Notes: a model not told the origin generated them from the letters alone. Numbered from the stretch's first letter, positions 7,343-17,200 are shown. The stretch: 51,078 nt of DNA from a virus (IMGVR_UViG_3300042090_003235:1-51078); one strand, 5' to 3'. A program made the numbers and translations.

Positions 7343-8490
7343 CAGGCAGAGAAGCTGCAGGGGCCGAGCACCGGCAGCGAGCCGACCGATGCGACGATCG
7401 GCGCCACCGGTGCGGTGACCGTGAATTGCCCCATGCCGGGAATCGCCGAGATCCCAGCGTTCCAGTCGCTTTCGTCGATCGTGCCCCAAGCGCCGCCGGT
7501 CGCCGGGTTGACGCTGCCGCCGACATTGCCGAGGCGCAGGAACATGTCGGTCAGTGCCGCCTGGATCGCCGCCTGCATGGCCGGCGTATTGTTGGCGCCC
7601 AGATTGGCGATGGTGAAGGGAATCGGCTGCGGCGCAGGTGCCACGAGATAGACCAGCGCCTGCACCGGCTGCACCTGATAGATCGCGTTGGCGACGGTCA
7701 GCTGGTCGCCGGTCGCCGCCGGACCACGAACGTCGTTCGCGGCGACGCCATTGGTGCCTTGCGGGAACCCGCCGAACGCGGCCTCGGCCAGGTCGAGCAT
7801 GATATAGACGACGACGGTGCCGGCGCCCATGCCGAGCGGCGTGACCCAGGCGCGGCTGACGCCGGGCACCGCCCTCGCCCATTGCGGATAATCGGCCCTG
7901 GCCCCGCCATGCGGCGGCGCCTGGTACGCGGCCAGCATGCGCTGGCGCAGCGATTGATCGAGCTCGGCATCGGCGCCGTTGACGATGGCGCCGGCGGCCG
8001 TACCGGTCGAGTTGATGCCGGCGATCGGCGTGGACAAGGTCAAGGTGACGCCGGCACCGGCATTGCCCGCCGCCCCGGAAGTCGTCGCGATGATCGGCAC
8101 CAGCACCGTGTTGCCGGACGCCGTGCCGGGCGCCGTCGAGACATAGGCGAAGTTGTCGCTGCGCGTGATCGAGGTGCCGGCCGGCACCGGAACGTTGTTG
8201 CTCGCCACGAAGCTCGCGGTGCCGGTCGCGAAGGTCGCCGGCTCGCGCACCACGCCTTTCAGCGCCGCCCAGGCTTCGAGGAATTCGGCCGTGGCCGTGA
8301 ACGGCGTGGCCTGACGGAAGCACCAGTCGAGGAAGCCGTAATGCAGCTGGGCGAACCCGGCCACGACCCAGGCGAGCTTCGGCAGGATCGCGTTGCGCAG
8401 AAAGGCGTCGATGCCGGTCAAGGTGCCGGCGGCGATATCCTGTAGTGCCAACTGGCGCAGGCCGGTCAAGGTTGGACGTGCGAACGGCAT
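7342..8490 (-). CDS. Baseplate J / Mu gp47-like protein
   Basis: The 382-residue protein has the family order: an N-terminal helical region (TGIDAFLRNAILPKLAWVVA), a central domain beginning EFLEAWAALKGVVREPA with repeated beta segments (GTASFVASNNVPVPAGT), and the DAELDQSLRQRMLAAYQAPP block that is a hallmark of baseplate J proteins. It forms the baseplate wedge in P2/Mu/T4-type tails. The start overlaps the upstream gp46-like stop (ATGA). A much longer open frame extends upstream in this phase but runs through gp46, so it is rejected. Confidence 0.93.
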   Translation of the reverse strand: MPFARPTLTGLRQLALQDIAAGTLTGIDAFLRNAILPKLAWVVAGFAQLHYGFLDWCFRQATPFTATAEFLEAWAALKGVVREPATFATGTASFVASNNVPVPAGTSITRSDNFAYVSTAPGTASGNTVLVPIIATTSGAAGNAGAGVTLTLSTPIAGINSTGTAAGAIVNGADAELDQSLRQRMLAAYQAPPHGGARADYPQWARAVPGVSRAWVTPLGMGAGTVVVYIMLDLAEAAFGGFPQGTNGVAANDVRGPAATGDQLTVANAIYQVQPVQALVYLVAPAPQPIPFTIANLGANNTPAMQAAIQAALTDMFLRLGNVGGSVNPATGGAWGTIDESDWNAGISAIPGMGQFTVTAPVAPIVASVGSLPVLGPCSFSA

Positions 8491-8942
8491 CAGCCTACTC
8501 CTTTCCAGGCCCAGGAATATTTGAAGCTCTGCGACGTGCCGTTCGGCTCTTTGACCGTGACGGCGATGCCGACATAAGAAGTCGTGATCCACCAGGTCGT
8601 GATCTGGACGCTTGCTGCGACCTGGTCGTCGAGCAGCCATTGCAGCGCGTCTCGGGTCATCTGCTCCACCTGCGCCAGGAAGGCCGGGCCGTTCGAGACG
8701 GCGACGCGTTCCAGCGTCCAGAGCAGCGAGCCGGTCGGCTGTTCCTCGTAAGTGTCGATCCAGCAGCCGCGCGGGTCGTCGCTGCCGTCGGGCGGGGCCT
8801 GGTCGGACGGCAGGCGGCGATCGGTGAAGAGGCTGACGAGAATGGCGGTCGCCAGGTCGTTGCCGGTGGCGAGGCCGCCATTGACCACGGACCAGTCGCC
8901 CCGAGCTTTCGCCTGGTCCCAAGCAAGAGAGATATCGGACAT
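8490..8942 (-). CDS. Mu gp46-like baseplate protein (GP46 / W-like)
   Basis: The 150-residue protein fits the phage GP46 family. It has an N-terminal DISLAWDQAKARGDWSV, then GLATGNDLATAILVSLFTDR, a cysteine-containing RGCWIDTYE and a C-terminal strand-rich half. The family forms an inner baseplate or wedge component like T4 gp25. In a standard Mu-type order gp45 precedes it directly. Here a 2.2-kb block with two foreign genes (9108-10969) is inserted between gp45 and gp46, so gp46-gp48 and the fibre genes need read-through or their own promoter. Confidence 0.88.
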   Translation of the reverse strand: MSDISLAWDQAKARGDWSVVNGGLATGNDLATAILVSLFTDRRLPSDQAPPDGSDDPRGCWIDTYEEQPTGSLLWTLERVAVSNGPAFLAQVEQMTRDALQWLLDDQVAASVQITTWWITTSYVGIAVTVKEPNGTSQSFKYSWAWKGVG

Positions 8943-8967
8943 TGCTCCAGCAAAATCCTAAATTACG

Positions 8968-8995
8968 TTGAAAGGGCTAATATTCTTAATATATG
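8968..8995 (+). promoter_or_regulatory. Candidate promoter of the TonB-like lipoprotein gene
   Basis: In the AT-rich gap upstream of the rightward cargo gene, TTGAAA (8968-8973) is followed after 16 bases by TATATG (8990-8995). TAATAT overlaps just before. This is a plausible sigma70-type promoter and the most AT-rich piece nearby. It is not verified. Confidence 0.4.
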
Positions 8996-9107
8996 CGACA
9001 AGGCGAGGCATCACGCGCGTTTGAAATTACGCGTCTCGATGCTGCTCTTTCCATTCCAGACGCTATCGTTTAGCATGAGTAATCCATGCATGCATTCCGG
9101 TAAAACG

Positions 9108-10133
9108 ATGGTCCGCAGAACTTTCTTACATCTGGCGCCTTTCCTCATTCTCGCTGCTTGTGTTCCCGCGCCGGCCGGTCGTGACTTCCCGTCAAGGCCC
9201 GTCGCAGACCATGGCGTCTCATCCCGGCCGGTCAATGGACCTCCGCTTTTCTATCCGACGAACCTGCTGGTACAGCGCAAAGAAGGTCACGCCATTGTCG
9301 AATGTGTCGTGGCGGCCAATGGGATGCCGCGCGACTGCCATGTTGTCGAGACCGTTGGTGGCAGCGAATTCGCCACCTCCGCGCTCGATTACATTTCCAG
9401 GTCCACCTTTGCGCCAGCTATTCGCGGAGGTGTTTCTATCGAGGCGCAATTGCGCTCGACCGTCACCTTCGCGTTGACGCCCCCATCCGGTGGTAATACA
9501 GGATTTAAGAACATCCTGGCGCCCCGCATGGTCGCAGGGGGACCGCTCTTCTATCCTGAGCGCATGAGGCTAGCCCAGCGGGAAGCCAGTGTCGAAGTCA
9601 CGTGTCGAATCACCGTCGAAGGCTTCGCGAAGGACTGCGTTGCCGTCGAAACCATGATCACAGGCGGAAGCTCAGATTCCCAAACGTTCGAAGACGCTGC
9701 GCTCGACTTCATGAAAAATGCGCGCTTCGCACCGGAGCTCAACCACGGCATACCGGTCGACGTGCAACACAAGTCAGTTATCAACTACCGGCTAACCGGC
9801 AGCACGCTACCTCCTGGCATTCCGGATGTGCCGCCCAGCGAACCGGGCCAGCCCATCATGACACCGGCCTCCGCACAACCGATCGCCGGAACGTCCTTGG
9901 CCTTTCCAGCCAAGATGGTCGCGGGTGGCCGCCAAGGCTCTGTCGAAGTCCGATGCTTCGTCACCGTTCAGGGAACGACCCACAACTGCCTCGTCGTCGG
10001 GAGCACAGGAGACCGCGACTTCGAGGCTGCGGCCCTCGAAATCATATCCCATGCAGTGTTTACGCCTACGTTGCTAGACGGCCACGCCCTCGAAGGCCCA
10101 CGCGAATGGACGCTGCGATATGGCGAGCCGTGA
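9108..10133 (+). CDS. Lipoprotein with three TonB C-terminal-like domains (cargo gene)
   Basis: The 341-residue protein has a lipoprotein signal peptide with lipobox LAAC (Cys18), which fixes the start near ATG 9108; ATG 9075 is possible. Three repeats follow at about residues 45-123, 145-229 and 262-338. Each begins with an LFYP/LAFP-type strand, contains a Cys-x10-Cys pair (66/77, 166/177, 283/294) and continues into a helix and a FAPA/FAPE/FTPT turn. This is the pattern of the TonB C-terminal domain, normally one copy in an inner-membrane energy transducer that touches the TonB box of outer-membrane receptors. Here there are three copies, a lipid anchor, and no membrane helix or Pro-rich rod. 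It is transcribed against the baseplate operon and converges on an ExbD-like gene. Confidence 0.8.
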   Translation: MVRRTFLHLAPFLILAACVPAPAGRDFPSRPVADHGVSSRPVNGPPLFYPTNLLVQRKEGHAIVECVVAANGMPRDCHVVETVGGSEFATSALDYISRSTFAPAIRGGVSIEAQLRSTVTFALTPPSGGNTGFKNILAPRMVAGGPLFYPERMRLAQREASVEVTCRITVEGFAKDCVAVETMITGGSSDSQTFEDAALDFMKNARFAPELNHGIPVDVQHKSVINYRLTGSTLPPGIPDVPPSEPGQPIMTPASAQPIAGTSLAFPAKMVAGGRQGSVEVRCFVTVQGTTHNCLVVGSTGDRDFEAAALEIISHAVFTPTLLDGHALEGPREWTLRYGEP

Positions 10134-10276
10134 GCCAGCATCTTAAGACCCGTAACAGATGCAAAGGTGACGTTCATGTCGGTCGATTTATACGTTTGTG
10201 CGCAACTGCACTCCCACCCTGCTCGCAATAGAGAAGTGCAAGTGGTTACAATGATCAGGCCTTCTTTCGGAAGGAC

Positions 10277-10969
10277 TTACCTAAGGGAAACCAGGCCGAC
10301 TTTGAAAAAGCCATGAGACTCGATTTTCGCGATCGTCGCCGCAACCGCTCGATAGGGAGTTAAAATCTCAGAGTCAATATGAAATTCGGGCTCGTCCTTC
10401 CTTGAGACTTGATCCAGTAGATGATCAAAACGAATATCGGAGGAGATCTCCTCAGAATTCCAAAACACAGTCCCAATGAAGTCCACATGAACTTTGACGA
10501 TGCTGATTGGCAGCGCCGGTCGGTAATCGGGTGGAGGTTGAACAAGGCGAGCCGCGTCTGCTATCAAACGTGCTCGGCGCCTCGGATCAGCCGTGCGTGG
10601 TTCCGCGATAAAGTCAACTTCAGACCATTTCTTTCCCACCCCCCTTACGCATTCCGCCAGGACTTTTGTCACCTCCGAAAAATGTTGGTCGGGCCGAGCC
10701 CAAATAAAAAACCGGACACCTGGTAATTTACCCGCTACAGTCTCAATTTCGGTGTGAAGACTTTCCGAGTCCTTGACCGCTCTTCCATCTAATCTATAAT
10801 CATCTTGACTACCGATCTCAATATCTACATCGATCGTGCCAGCCGGACCAGCAAGCGCTGCTGGTAGTTCTGCCTTAGCTTCCTGATGGCCACAAAAACC
10901 GAAGAAGAAGCATAGAGCTAGAACTGTAGCGCCTGAAGCAATATATCTAAAAAACTGAAAACGCTGCAC
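10277..10969 (-). CDS. Protein with two ExbD/TolR-like periplasmic domains (cargo gene)
   Basis: GTG 10969 is preferred as start because GGAGG lies six bases upstream; the TTG at 10975 would touch that site. The 230-residue product has one N-terminal membrane segment (about 10-26) and then two periplasmic modules of ExbD/TolR type. The first spans about 46-125 (DYRLDGRAVKDSESLHTEI, FFIWARPDQHFSEVTKVL). The second spans about 154-228 (GTVFWNSEEISSD, EFHIDSEILTPYRAVA, KVGLVSL). ExbD normally has one such module plus a membrane Asp needed for proton flow. I see no Asp in this membrane helix, so an ion-driven motor is unlikely. No ExbB is encoded nearby. The gene converges on the triple TonB-C lipoprotein and is AT-richer than the tail genes. 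Confidence 0.7.
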   Translation of the reverse strand: MQRFQFFRYIASGATVLALCFFFGFCGHQEAKAELPAALAGPAGTIDVDIEIGSQDDYRLDGRAVKDSESLHTEIETVAGKLPGVRFFIWARPDQHFSEVTKVLAECVRGVGKKWSEVDFIAEPRTADPRRRARLIADAARLVQPPPDYRPALPISIVKVHVDFIGTVFWNSEEISSDIRFDHLLDQVSRKDEPEFHIDSEILTPYRAVAATIAKIESHGFFKVGLVSLR

Positions 10970-11037
10970 TTTCAACCTCCACGCCGTCTAGAATATTAAC
11001 GGTTTTTGATATCATGCCTGCCTTCAAGAATCGAACC

Positions 11038-11069
11038 GCTTCGTGTGAACACCTAAGCGAACACGAAGC
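11038..11069. repeat. Inverted repeat between baseplate gp45 gene and cargo block
   Basis: GCTTCGTGT (11038-11046) is matched perfectly by ACACGAAGC (11061-11069) with a 14-base spacer. There is no T-run on either side. It lies about 50 bases past the gp45-like stop and about 70 bases upstream of the ExbD-like gene. It could be a terminator of the upstream operon, an operator for the cargo gene, or a scar of the insertion. Confidence 0.55.
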
Positions 11070-11119
11070 TAGCAGGCGACGTGCCGGGAATGGAATGCGG
11101 CCGTCTGGCCTTGAAAAGA

Positions 11120-11668
11120 CTACTGCGGCGGCCCGCTCTTGCCGCCGCCCGGCTGGACCTCGGTCGAGACGTGGTTTTGCAGGCTGATCGAGCCCGCGAC
11201 CACGTCGCCGGTCGTATTGACCTTGCCGTTGACTTGAACATCGCCGTTGATGATCACGTCGGGCGCGTTGATCGTGACCGTGGTTGCCCCGTTGATCACG
11301 ACCGGCGTATTGGCCGCGTTGATCTCGATCGGGCCGTTCGGCACGAAAAACAGAAACCGCTGGAACGCGTCATAAATCTGGGTGCCGCCCGACGCGATGT
11401 TCTTCGGCCGGAGCGCCTGGTTGTTCTGGCCGATCACGGCGACCATGGTCGGGTCGCCTTGCGCCGAGATGGTCACCACATCGGTGCCGATCGGCGCCAC
11501 CGACGAGAACCCGAAGAGATGCACGACCGGCACGCTGTCGCGCAGCGTCAACTGGTTGACCTGGATCTGCACCGTCTGCACCGTCCCGGAATCATCCGGC
11601 ACCGTGGTCGTCGTGCCGAAGCCCAGCGCATGCTGGATGCGCCGGAAGGCTCTGCCGATCGCGGTCAT
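11120..11668 (-). CDS. Mu gp45-like / baseplate assembly protein V (spike)
   Basis: The 182-residue protein matches the gpV/gp45 spike family. The N-terminal OB-like part includes VNQLTLRDSVPVVHLFGFSS and the family signature TISAQGDPTMVAVIGQNN. The C-terminus is a run of beta repeats (VVINGATTVTINAPDVIING, NGKVNTTGDVVAGSI), as in the needle-shaped beta-helix that punctures the outer membrane. The start overlaps the gp44-like stop by four bases. After this gene the operon is interrupted by the foreign cargo block. Confidence 0.9.
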   Translation of the reverse strand: MTAIGRAFRRIQHALGFGTTTTVPDDSGTVQTVQIQVNQLTLRDSVPVVHLFGFSSVAPIGTDVVTISAQGDPTMVAVIGQNNQALRPKNIASGGTQIYDAFQRFLFFVPNGPIEINAANTPVVINGATTVTINAPDVIINGDVQVNGKVNTTGDVVAGSISLQNHVSTEVQPGGGKSGPPQ

Positions 11669-12789
11669 GGCTTGCCGGCTCCCGATTGGGCGATGGCCCG
11701 GCTCACCTGCCAGTCGAAGGGCTGCAAGGGATCGGGCTGCGGCTGGAACGCGGAAGGCGGCATCAGCGTCACCTCGGCACGGGTGCCGCGATCGTCCTTG
11801 GCATAGGTCACCTCGCTGATGACCCACTTCTTGTTGACTAGTTTCAGCGCCGGCAGGGTGACCGGCGCCAGTGTGTTCGGCGCCCAGAGCGCGCCAGCGG
11901 CATCGCGCCAGGAATCGCAGGTCAAGGTCACGGCCTGGCTGCGCCCGATCCGCCGCGCCATTTCCCAACTCGCCCGCGCCTCGGCCAGGCTCTTGCCGTT
12001 GATCGTCTGCTCGGACACGATCAGCTTCCGACGCAGCCGCGGCACCGTGGTGTCGGGCACCGAGGGCAGAAAATACTTGGCGTCGCCCTGGTCGGACAGG
12101 AAGGCGGTGTTGACGGTCGAGCACATGTAGACGCTGAAGCGCTCGTCGCCGCGGAACGTGACCGAGGCGCGTTCGACATTGACGCCCTGGACGAAGCCCG
12201 ACGCCGCCGTGACGCTGCCGACCTGCGCCAGGATCACATTGCCGTCGGTGCCGTCATAGAGCAGCACCTGGCAATAACGGGCGACGCGCTCCAGAATCTC
12301 GTAAGGCGTCTCGCCAAGCGTGACATTGAATTTTGGCAGCACCTGGCTCGGCGGCGCGCCGAGTGCCGAAACGGTAATGCCGTAGTCTTTGCCCAGCTGG
12401 TTGCCGAGGGCGACGGCGTTGACGTTCGAGATCGCCATCATGGGCAGCACGGCCGAGCAATCGACGAGATCTTGCGATTTCGAGCGCCCGATGATCTCGA
12501 CCGTGTGATTGTCCCCTTCGATCGTGCCGACATAGCGGTCGACATAGCCGGTAATCACCGTGTCCGACCCGATCCTGACGACGCAAGGCTGGAAGGGCTG
12601 AATATCGATCTCGCTGGCGGATCCTGGATACTTCTCGGTGACTGAAAGCTGGAAGTCCGCCGGCATTCGTTCGCAGCCACGCGTAATGCGCACACTTTGC
12701 CAGCCCTTCCAGGCCGTGCCGTTGATCACGACCGACACGTCGCTGACGCCGGGCTTTGCCGCCGATGGCGTCGTCGGAACCGCGCTCAT
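11665..12789 (-). CDS. Mu gp44-like baseplate hub protein
   Basis: A 374-residue protein of the Mu gp44 / P2 gpD-like hub family. It opens with a short linker, then VSVVINGTAWKGWQSVRITRGCERM and FQLSVTEKYPG, continues through GRSKSQDLVDCSAV and LGETPYEILERVARYCQVLL, and ends in RGTRAEVTLMPPSAF. In contractile tails a trimer of this hub connects the tube to the spike. It overlaps both neighbours by four bases (gp45-like downstream, the 188-residue protein upstream), as expected for co-translated structural genes. Confidence 0.92.
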   Translation of the reverse strand: MSAVPTTPSAAKPGVSDVSVVINGTAWKGWQSVRITRGCERMPADFQLSVTEKYPGSASEIDIQPFQPCVVRIGSDTVITGYVDRYVGTIEGDNHTVEIIGRSKSQDLVDCSAVLPMMAISNVNAVALGNQLGKDYGITVSALGAPPSQVLPKFNVTLGETPYEILERVARYCQVLLYDGTDGNVILAQVGSVTAASGFVQGVNVERASVTFRGDERFSVYMCSTVNTAFLSDQGDAKYFLPSVPDTTVPRLRRKLIVSEQTINGKSLAEARASWEMARRIGRSQAVTLTCDSWRDAAGALWAPNTLAPVTLPALKLVNKKWVISEVTYAKDDRGTRAEVTLMPPSAFQPQPDPLQPFDWQVSRAIAQSGAGKP

Positions 12790-13352
12790 GAGGAGAGCGC
12801 GCGGAATTCGGTCGGCATGAAGGCCGGATGCGGCGGGTCGGCCCTGGCGGTCAGGTCATCGGCGCGCGTCGCATCTCCATAGAGCCGATAGGCCAGGACC
12901 GGTGCCGGGATCGGCACCGCGATCGTGATCGTCACCAGCTCGGGCAGTTGCGCGCCGCGCGTGTCGAGATCCTGGGCCACCGCAGCGCCGAGCTCGGCCA
13001 GCATCTGGTAGGTGGCGCAATCACCGGCATCGGCCGCAATCGTCGCCTCGGCGTCGAACAAGCGCCTCACCTGGCGCTTCAGCTGCTCGGCATCGTCGTA
13101 GGAAGTGGGCTGGTACCCGGCGCAGGCATTGGCGAGAGAGATCAACGCCGCGCGCCGGCAGAGCGCAGCCGTGCAATTGGTCGCCGTCGCCATGGCAGCG
13201 CCGATCGCCGCCGTGCCGGTCGGCACAGCCGGGGCGAATCCTGCGAGCGAGATCATCAAGCGGATCTGGTCGGACGGGTCCGCGGCCGAGCTTCGCAGCG
13301 CCTCGGTTAGCGCCATGATACCGTCGGCAAACGCGTCGGTTTGGGTGCTCAT
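12786..13352 (-). CDS. Tail-module protein of unknown function
   Basis: A 188-residue, mostly helical, Ala-rich protein between the DNA circulation and hub genes. It has an N-terminal helix (AFADGIMALTEALRSSAADP), an Ala-rich hydrophobic part with several cysteines (TATNCTAALCRRAALISLANAC spans three), a DDAEQLKRQVRRLFDAEA helix, and a C-terminal half with PVLAYRLYGDATRADDL. Proteins of this size occur at this position in many Mu-like tail clusters, where they are annotated only as phage protein. It probably corresponds to the C-terminal portion of larger gp43-type proteins. It is translationally coupled to the hub gene. Confidence 0.75.
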   Translation of the reverse strand: MSTQTDAFADGIMALTEALRSSAADPSDQIRLMISLAGFAPAVPTGTAAIGAAMATATNCTAALCRRAALISLANACAGYQPTSYDDAEQLKRQVRRLFDAEATIAADAGDCATYQMLAELGAAVAQDLDTRGAQLPELVTITIAVPIPAPVLAYRLYGDATRADDLTARADPPHPAFMPTEFRALSS

Positions 13353-13353
13353 G

Positions 13354-14268
13354 TCAAAGCGCCACGGCCAAGGTCGAGACGGCGCCGGCCGCGGTGCTGA
13401 CCGCCGCTGCGCCGGCCGTCGAAGCCGCCAGCAAGGCCGAGGTCGCTGTTGCGGTCTGGATGCCGAGCGGCAGCGCCGTATTGATGGGCGTCGCGATCAG
13501 GGGTGGCGCGGTTAGCCCGCCATTGGCGTAGCGGCCGAAATACCCGCTCGGCACCAGGAAACCGATGCCCTTGACGGCACCGGCGACGCGCGAGGCGTCG
13601 GCGATGAGGCCGGTCACCTGGCCGGCGAATTGCCCGGCGACGCTGGCGACCTGGGCGACGACCGAGGCGCCGACAGCCAGCGACGAAGCGATCGAAGACC
13701 CGAAATCGGACGAGACGGCGCCGCCGGCATTGGTACCCGCGAGCGCCACCTGGCTTTGCGTCGATTGGCCGGAACTCGGCAGCGCCGCGGCCCCTGCCCC
13801 TTCGGTGAACTCAAAATCGACGCTGACCATCCGGCCATCTTCGGCACGCTCGCTCAAGACGGGGTCGCCGACGATCGACACCTGGCGGGCGCCGATCGAG
13901 GGATGCACCAGCGTGCCGGGCCCGGGTTTTTCGATCGCCGCCAGCAGCCGGTCACGCTGCTGATAGACATCGTCGCCGACCAGATAGCCCCGGAAGGCAT
14001 ATTTCCGGGACTTGCGGCCGAGATCTTCGACCCAGACCACGTCGCGGAACGGGTAGTCGTGGATCGCGGTCTTGCGGCCGGCGACAATCCGGCTTTCGAT
14101 CACCACGAATTGGATGCTGCGCCAGCTCGCCGGCTGCAGCATCGCGGCCCAGGGACCGAGGCCGGAAGGCACGCCGCCGGCGCCGAGCAATGCCGCGACA
14201 TTGCCGGCGACACCGGCAATCTGACCCGCCGCTGCGGCGACGCCGACGATCTGACCCAGGATGCTCAT
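13354..14268 (-). CDS. DNA circulation family protein (Mu gp43-like)
   Basis: The 304-residue protein shows the DNA-circularisation N-terminal domain family. After a hydrophobic Gly/Ala leader (residues 1-45) come WRSIQFVVIESRIVAGRKTA, HDYPFRDVVWVEDLGRKSRK and YAFRGYLVGDDVYQQRDRLL, then PGPGTLVHPSIGARQVSIV. Despite the name, in Mu-type tails the protein is a baseplate or tail-tip component next to the tape measure. The C-terminal half is low-complexity Ala/Gly/Val. It is coupled to the tape measure by a one-base overlap. Confidence 0.88.
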   Translation of the reverse strand: MSILGQIVGVAAAAGQIAGVAGNVAALLGAGGVPSGLGPWAAMLQPASWRSIQFVVIESRIVAGRKTAIHDYPFRDVVWVEDLGRKSRKYAFRGYLVGDDVYQQRDRLLAAIEKPGPGTLVHPSIGARQVSIVGDPVLSERAEDGRMVSVDFEFTEGAGAAALPSSGQSTQSQVALAGTNAGGAVSSDFGSSIASSLAVGASVVAQVASVAGQFAGQVTGLIADASRVAGAVKGIGFLVPSGYFGRYANGGLTAPPLIATPINTALPLGIQTATATSALLAASTAGAAAVSTAAGAVSTLAVAL

Positions 14269-17200
14269 CAGGCGAGGCTCGTCAAAGAGGTTTCGACGCT
14301 CGGCGGCGCCGAGAACGCGTTGCCGCTGGCGCTGGCCGTGACCGTGGCGCCGGGCGGCGGGTTGGCATGGGTGATCGTCACGCCGATATTGCCGTTCACT
14401 TCCCCGCCGGCCCCTGCGCCGGAGACGGGCGCCGGATCGATCGGCGCCGCCGAGGCGGGCCGCACGGCAGGCGCCGACGCGGCGGCGACCGGTGTCACCT
14501 GTATCGGAGGCAGATCCGGCGTCTGCGCCGCGATGCGCTCGGCCAGGCGACCGCGTGTGGCGGCATTGCCGTCGGCGTCGCGCGGCCTTTCATAGTAGCG
14601 CGAGATGATCGCCCCGGCCTCGCCGGCGCTTTGCGCCTTGGCCAGCCGATTGCCGGCCGATTTCTCGCCATGCTGCAGCTCGTAGAGCATGAACTCGGCC
14701 TGCTTCATCAGCGAAGCGCTGCGCAGATCCTCGCCGAACGCGGCCTTGAACGACGCGGCGCGATCCTCATGCCATTGCCCGATGCCGATTGCATGGCCGC
14801 CATCGCCCACGGCGCGCGGGTTGAGGCTGCTCTCGACCGTGGCATTCGCGACCAGCCCCGCCGCCTCGATTTTGCTGAGGCCGCGCGATTGGAAGAACGA
14901 CATCAGCTGCTGCGTAGGGTTGGCGCCTGGCGGCGCCTGGATCTCCGAAGGCGGCGCCAGCGCCGGGACTTGCGTCGAGCCTACCTGGCTCGCCGGCCCG
15001 GCAGAAGGCGGCGGCCGGTACACCGCCGGCGTTATCCGAGGTGATGGCGCAGCAACCGTCTGTATCGGCACGGTCCGAGGGATCGCGGGCGGTGCCTGGT
15101 CGAAATTCTGTGCCGACGGCTGGTCAGGCGCTAGCGGAGCGTCAATCTCGGAACGCGGCGCCAATTGTGAAGCCGTCGCGGCGATACCCTCGCCGAAGCC
15201 CGGCCGTGCGAAGGATTGCGGCCACCGCATGGACTCGGCGGAGATCGTGACCTGCGCCGCACGGCGCACCGTCAGCGAGGCGAGATCGAGGATAGGCGGC
15301 CGTGCCGGCTCGTCGCGCTCCGGGACAGAAGCCGGACGGGGCGGCGCCGCCGGGACCTTACCCGCATCGCCCGCCGCTCCCGCCTGTGCCGGCGCATCGG
15401 CTCCGGCAGGCTGAAGATCGGGCAGGTTGAGCCCCATCTGCCGGGCGAAATCTTCGAAACTCGGCAGATCGGCCGCGTCAACGCCGGTCTGAGCCCGCGT
15501 ATCCGCGGCGACGGTGTCCGGCGTCTTCACCGGGACTGCCGTCGGCGATACACCGGTCGTTGCCGCAAGATCGGCTGGTTTCGGCACCACGGGCGCGGCA
15601 ACACCCGTCTGCTCGGTTTTGGTGTCATCGACCTTCGTATCCGGAATCTTGACGCCGGTCGCGTCGGCCGCCTTCTCGACCCTTGTCGTATCGAGCGGCG
15701 GTACGCCAGTCGCCCTGGCCGCATCGTCGCGCTGTTTCTTCAGCGCATCCCAGCGCGCCCGGTCCTCATCCGTCGCCGGACCCAGATGCGTCATCGGATG
15801 TTCGGCGTCCCACTTCGCATCCTCGTCCAGATCGCTTGACGCGAATTGCTGCGCGTTCGCCTTATCCACATCGTCCTTCTGTGCCTGCGACATCGAGAGA
15901 CGATGCGAAATCGCGTAGACACTGCCAGCGGCAAGCGCGGCCGGAAGCATTACGGCGCCGAGTCCGGCCGACGCTGCCGCGCCGGAGGCCGGAGCAGCAG
16001 CGGCCGGCGCGGCAGCGGAGGCCGCCGTCTCCACACCAAGCTGCGTATAGGCCGTCGCGGCAGATTCGACTGCCTGGGCCGCAGCGGGGCCGACGCGCCC
16101 GAACGACGCCGCCAGTGTGATGACCGAGCGGCCGAGCGCCCAGATCATCCGGGAAAGCATGAGGAACGGCTTCAGCATGCCGGTCAGCCATAGGCCGCCG
16201 ACGAAGAGCGCCACCCCCTCCAAGGCCGACTTGACCCGGTCGGTCTGCCCGACCATCAAGCCGAACATCGGGTTGACCAGGCTCAAACCGGCGAAGATCG
16301 GGTCGAAGTAGTTGTTGCTGAAGACACGATCGAGGATGCCGCCGATCCATAGGGCAGTCTGCCCGACCCAGACGATGCCGCGGCCGATGCCGAGTGCGAT
16401 GGCGCCGAACTGCGCCGCCTCCTTCGCGACGCCGGCCCAGTTGACCTTGCGCAGCCAGTCCGCCAGATCCTTCACGGCGACGCCGATATCTGTCGCGATC
16501 CATGTGCGGTTGGCCGCGATCCATTCCGCCATGTCGGTCAGGAGCGGCGTGATGACCGGCGCCAGCTTCTCCGCGACGGAATTGCCGAGGCCTTCGACGG
16601 CGAGGCCGAGCTGCACCTGCGCCTGGCGCATGCGGTTCGCCGCCTCGGCGCCGGCGTCGTTCATGACGCCGTAGCGCTGCGCCATCGCCGAATATTGAGC
16701 GATGCCCTTCGAGCCCAGCCGCAGGAACGGCAGCAGATCTTCGGCAGCACCGCCGAGCAGGCTGGTCGCGACCCGCGCCTGCAGGAACGGGTCGCGGATG
16801 CCGGCGACTTTGTCAGCGATCTCGGGCAGGACTTCCGCGACCGGCCGCGCCCGGCCCGCCGCATCCTGGAATGCGATGCCGAGCGTGTTGAACATCACGA
16901 CCGCTTCGGGCGCCCTGCCGCCGATCGCGTCGGTCATGGTCTGGCCGAGCGTGGTCAGGCCGGAAGTCATGCTGGCGGCACTGCTGCCGGCGAGGCGGGC
17001 GGCACCCTGGAGCGTTTGAAGCTGGCCCGCAGTCGTGCCGAGACGTGCCGCCGAGAAGCCCAGCTTCGAGCCGAATTCGCCCCATTGCTCGACCAGGCGT
17101 TCCATGCCGGCGATCGAGGCCGCGCCGGTGATCGCGCCCAAGGGGGCGATGATGCGCGCGATCGAGCGGAACGCGTCGAGCCCGGCCGAAGCCAGGCCGC

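Noticed and set aside
8445-9107. Upstream extension of the TonB-like lipoprotein frame
   Set aside because: It runs antisense through the gp46-like gene, and the signal peptide with lipobox places the start at 9108 (or 9075).
10260-10274. Hairpin CCTTC-TTTC-GGAAGG as terminator between the convergent cargo genes
   Set aside because: The stem is short and no T-run follows on either strand.
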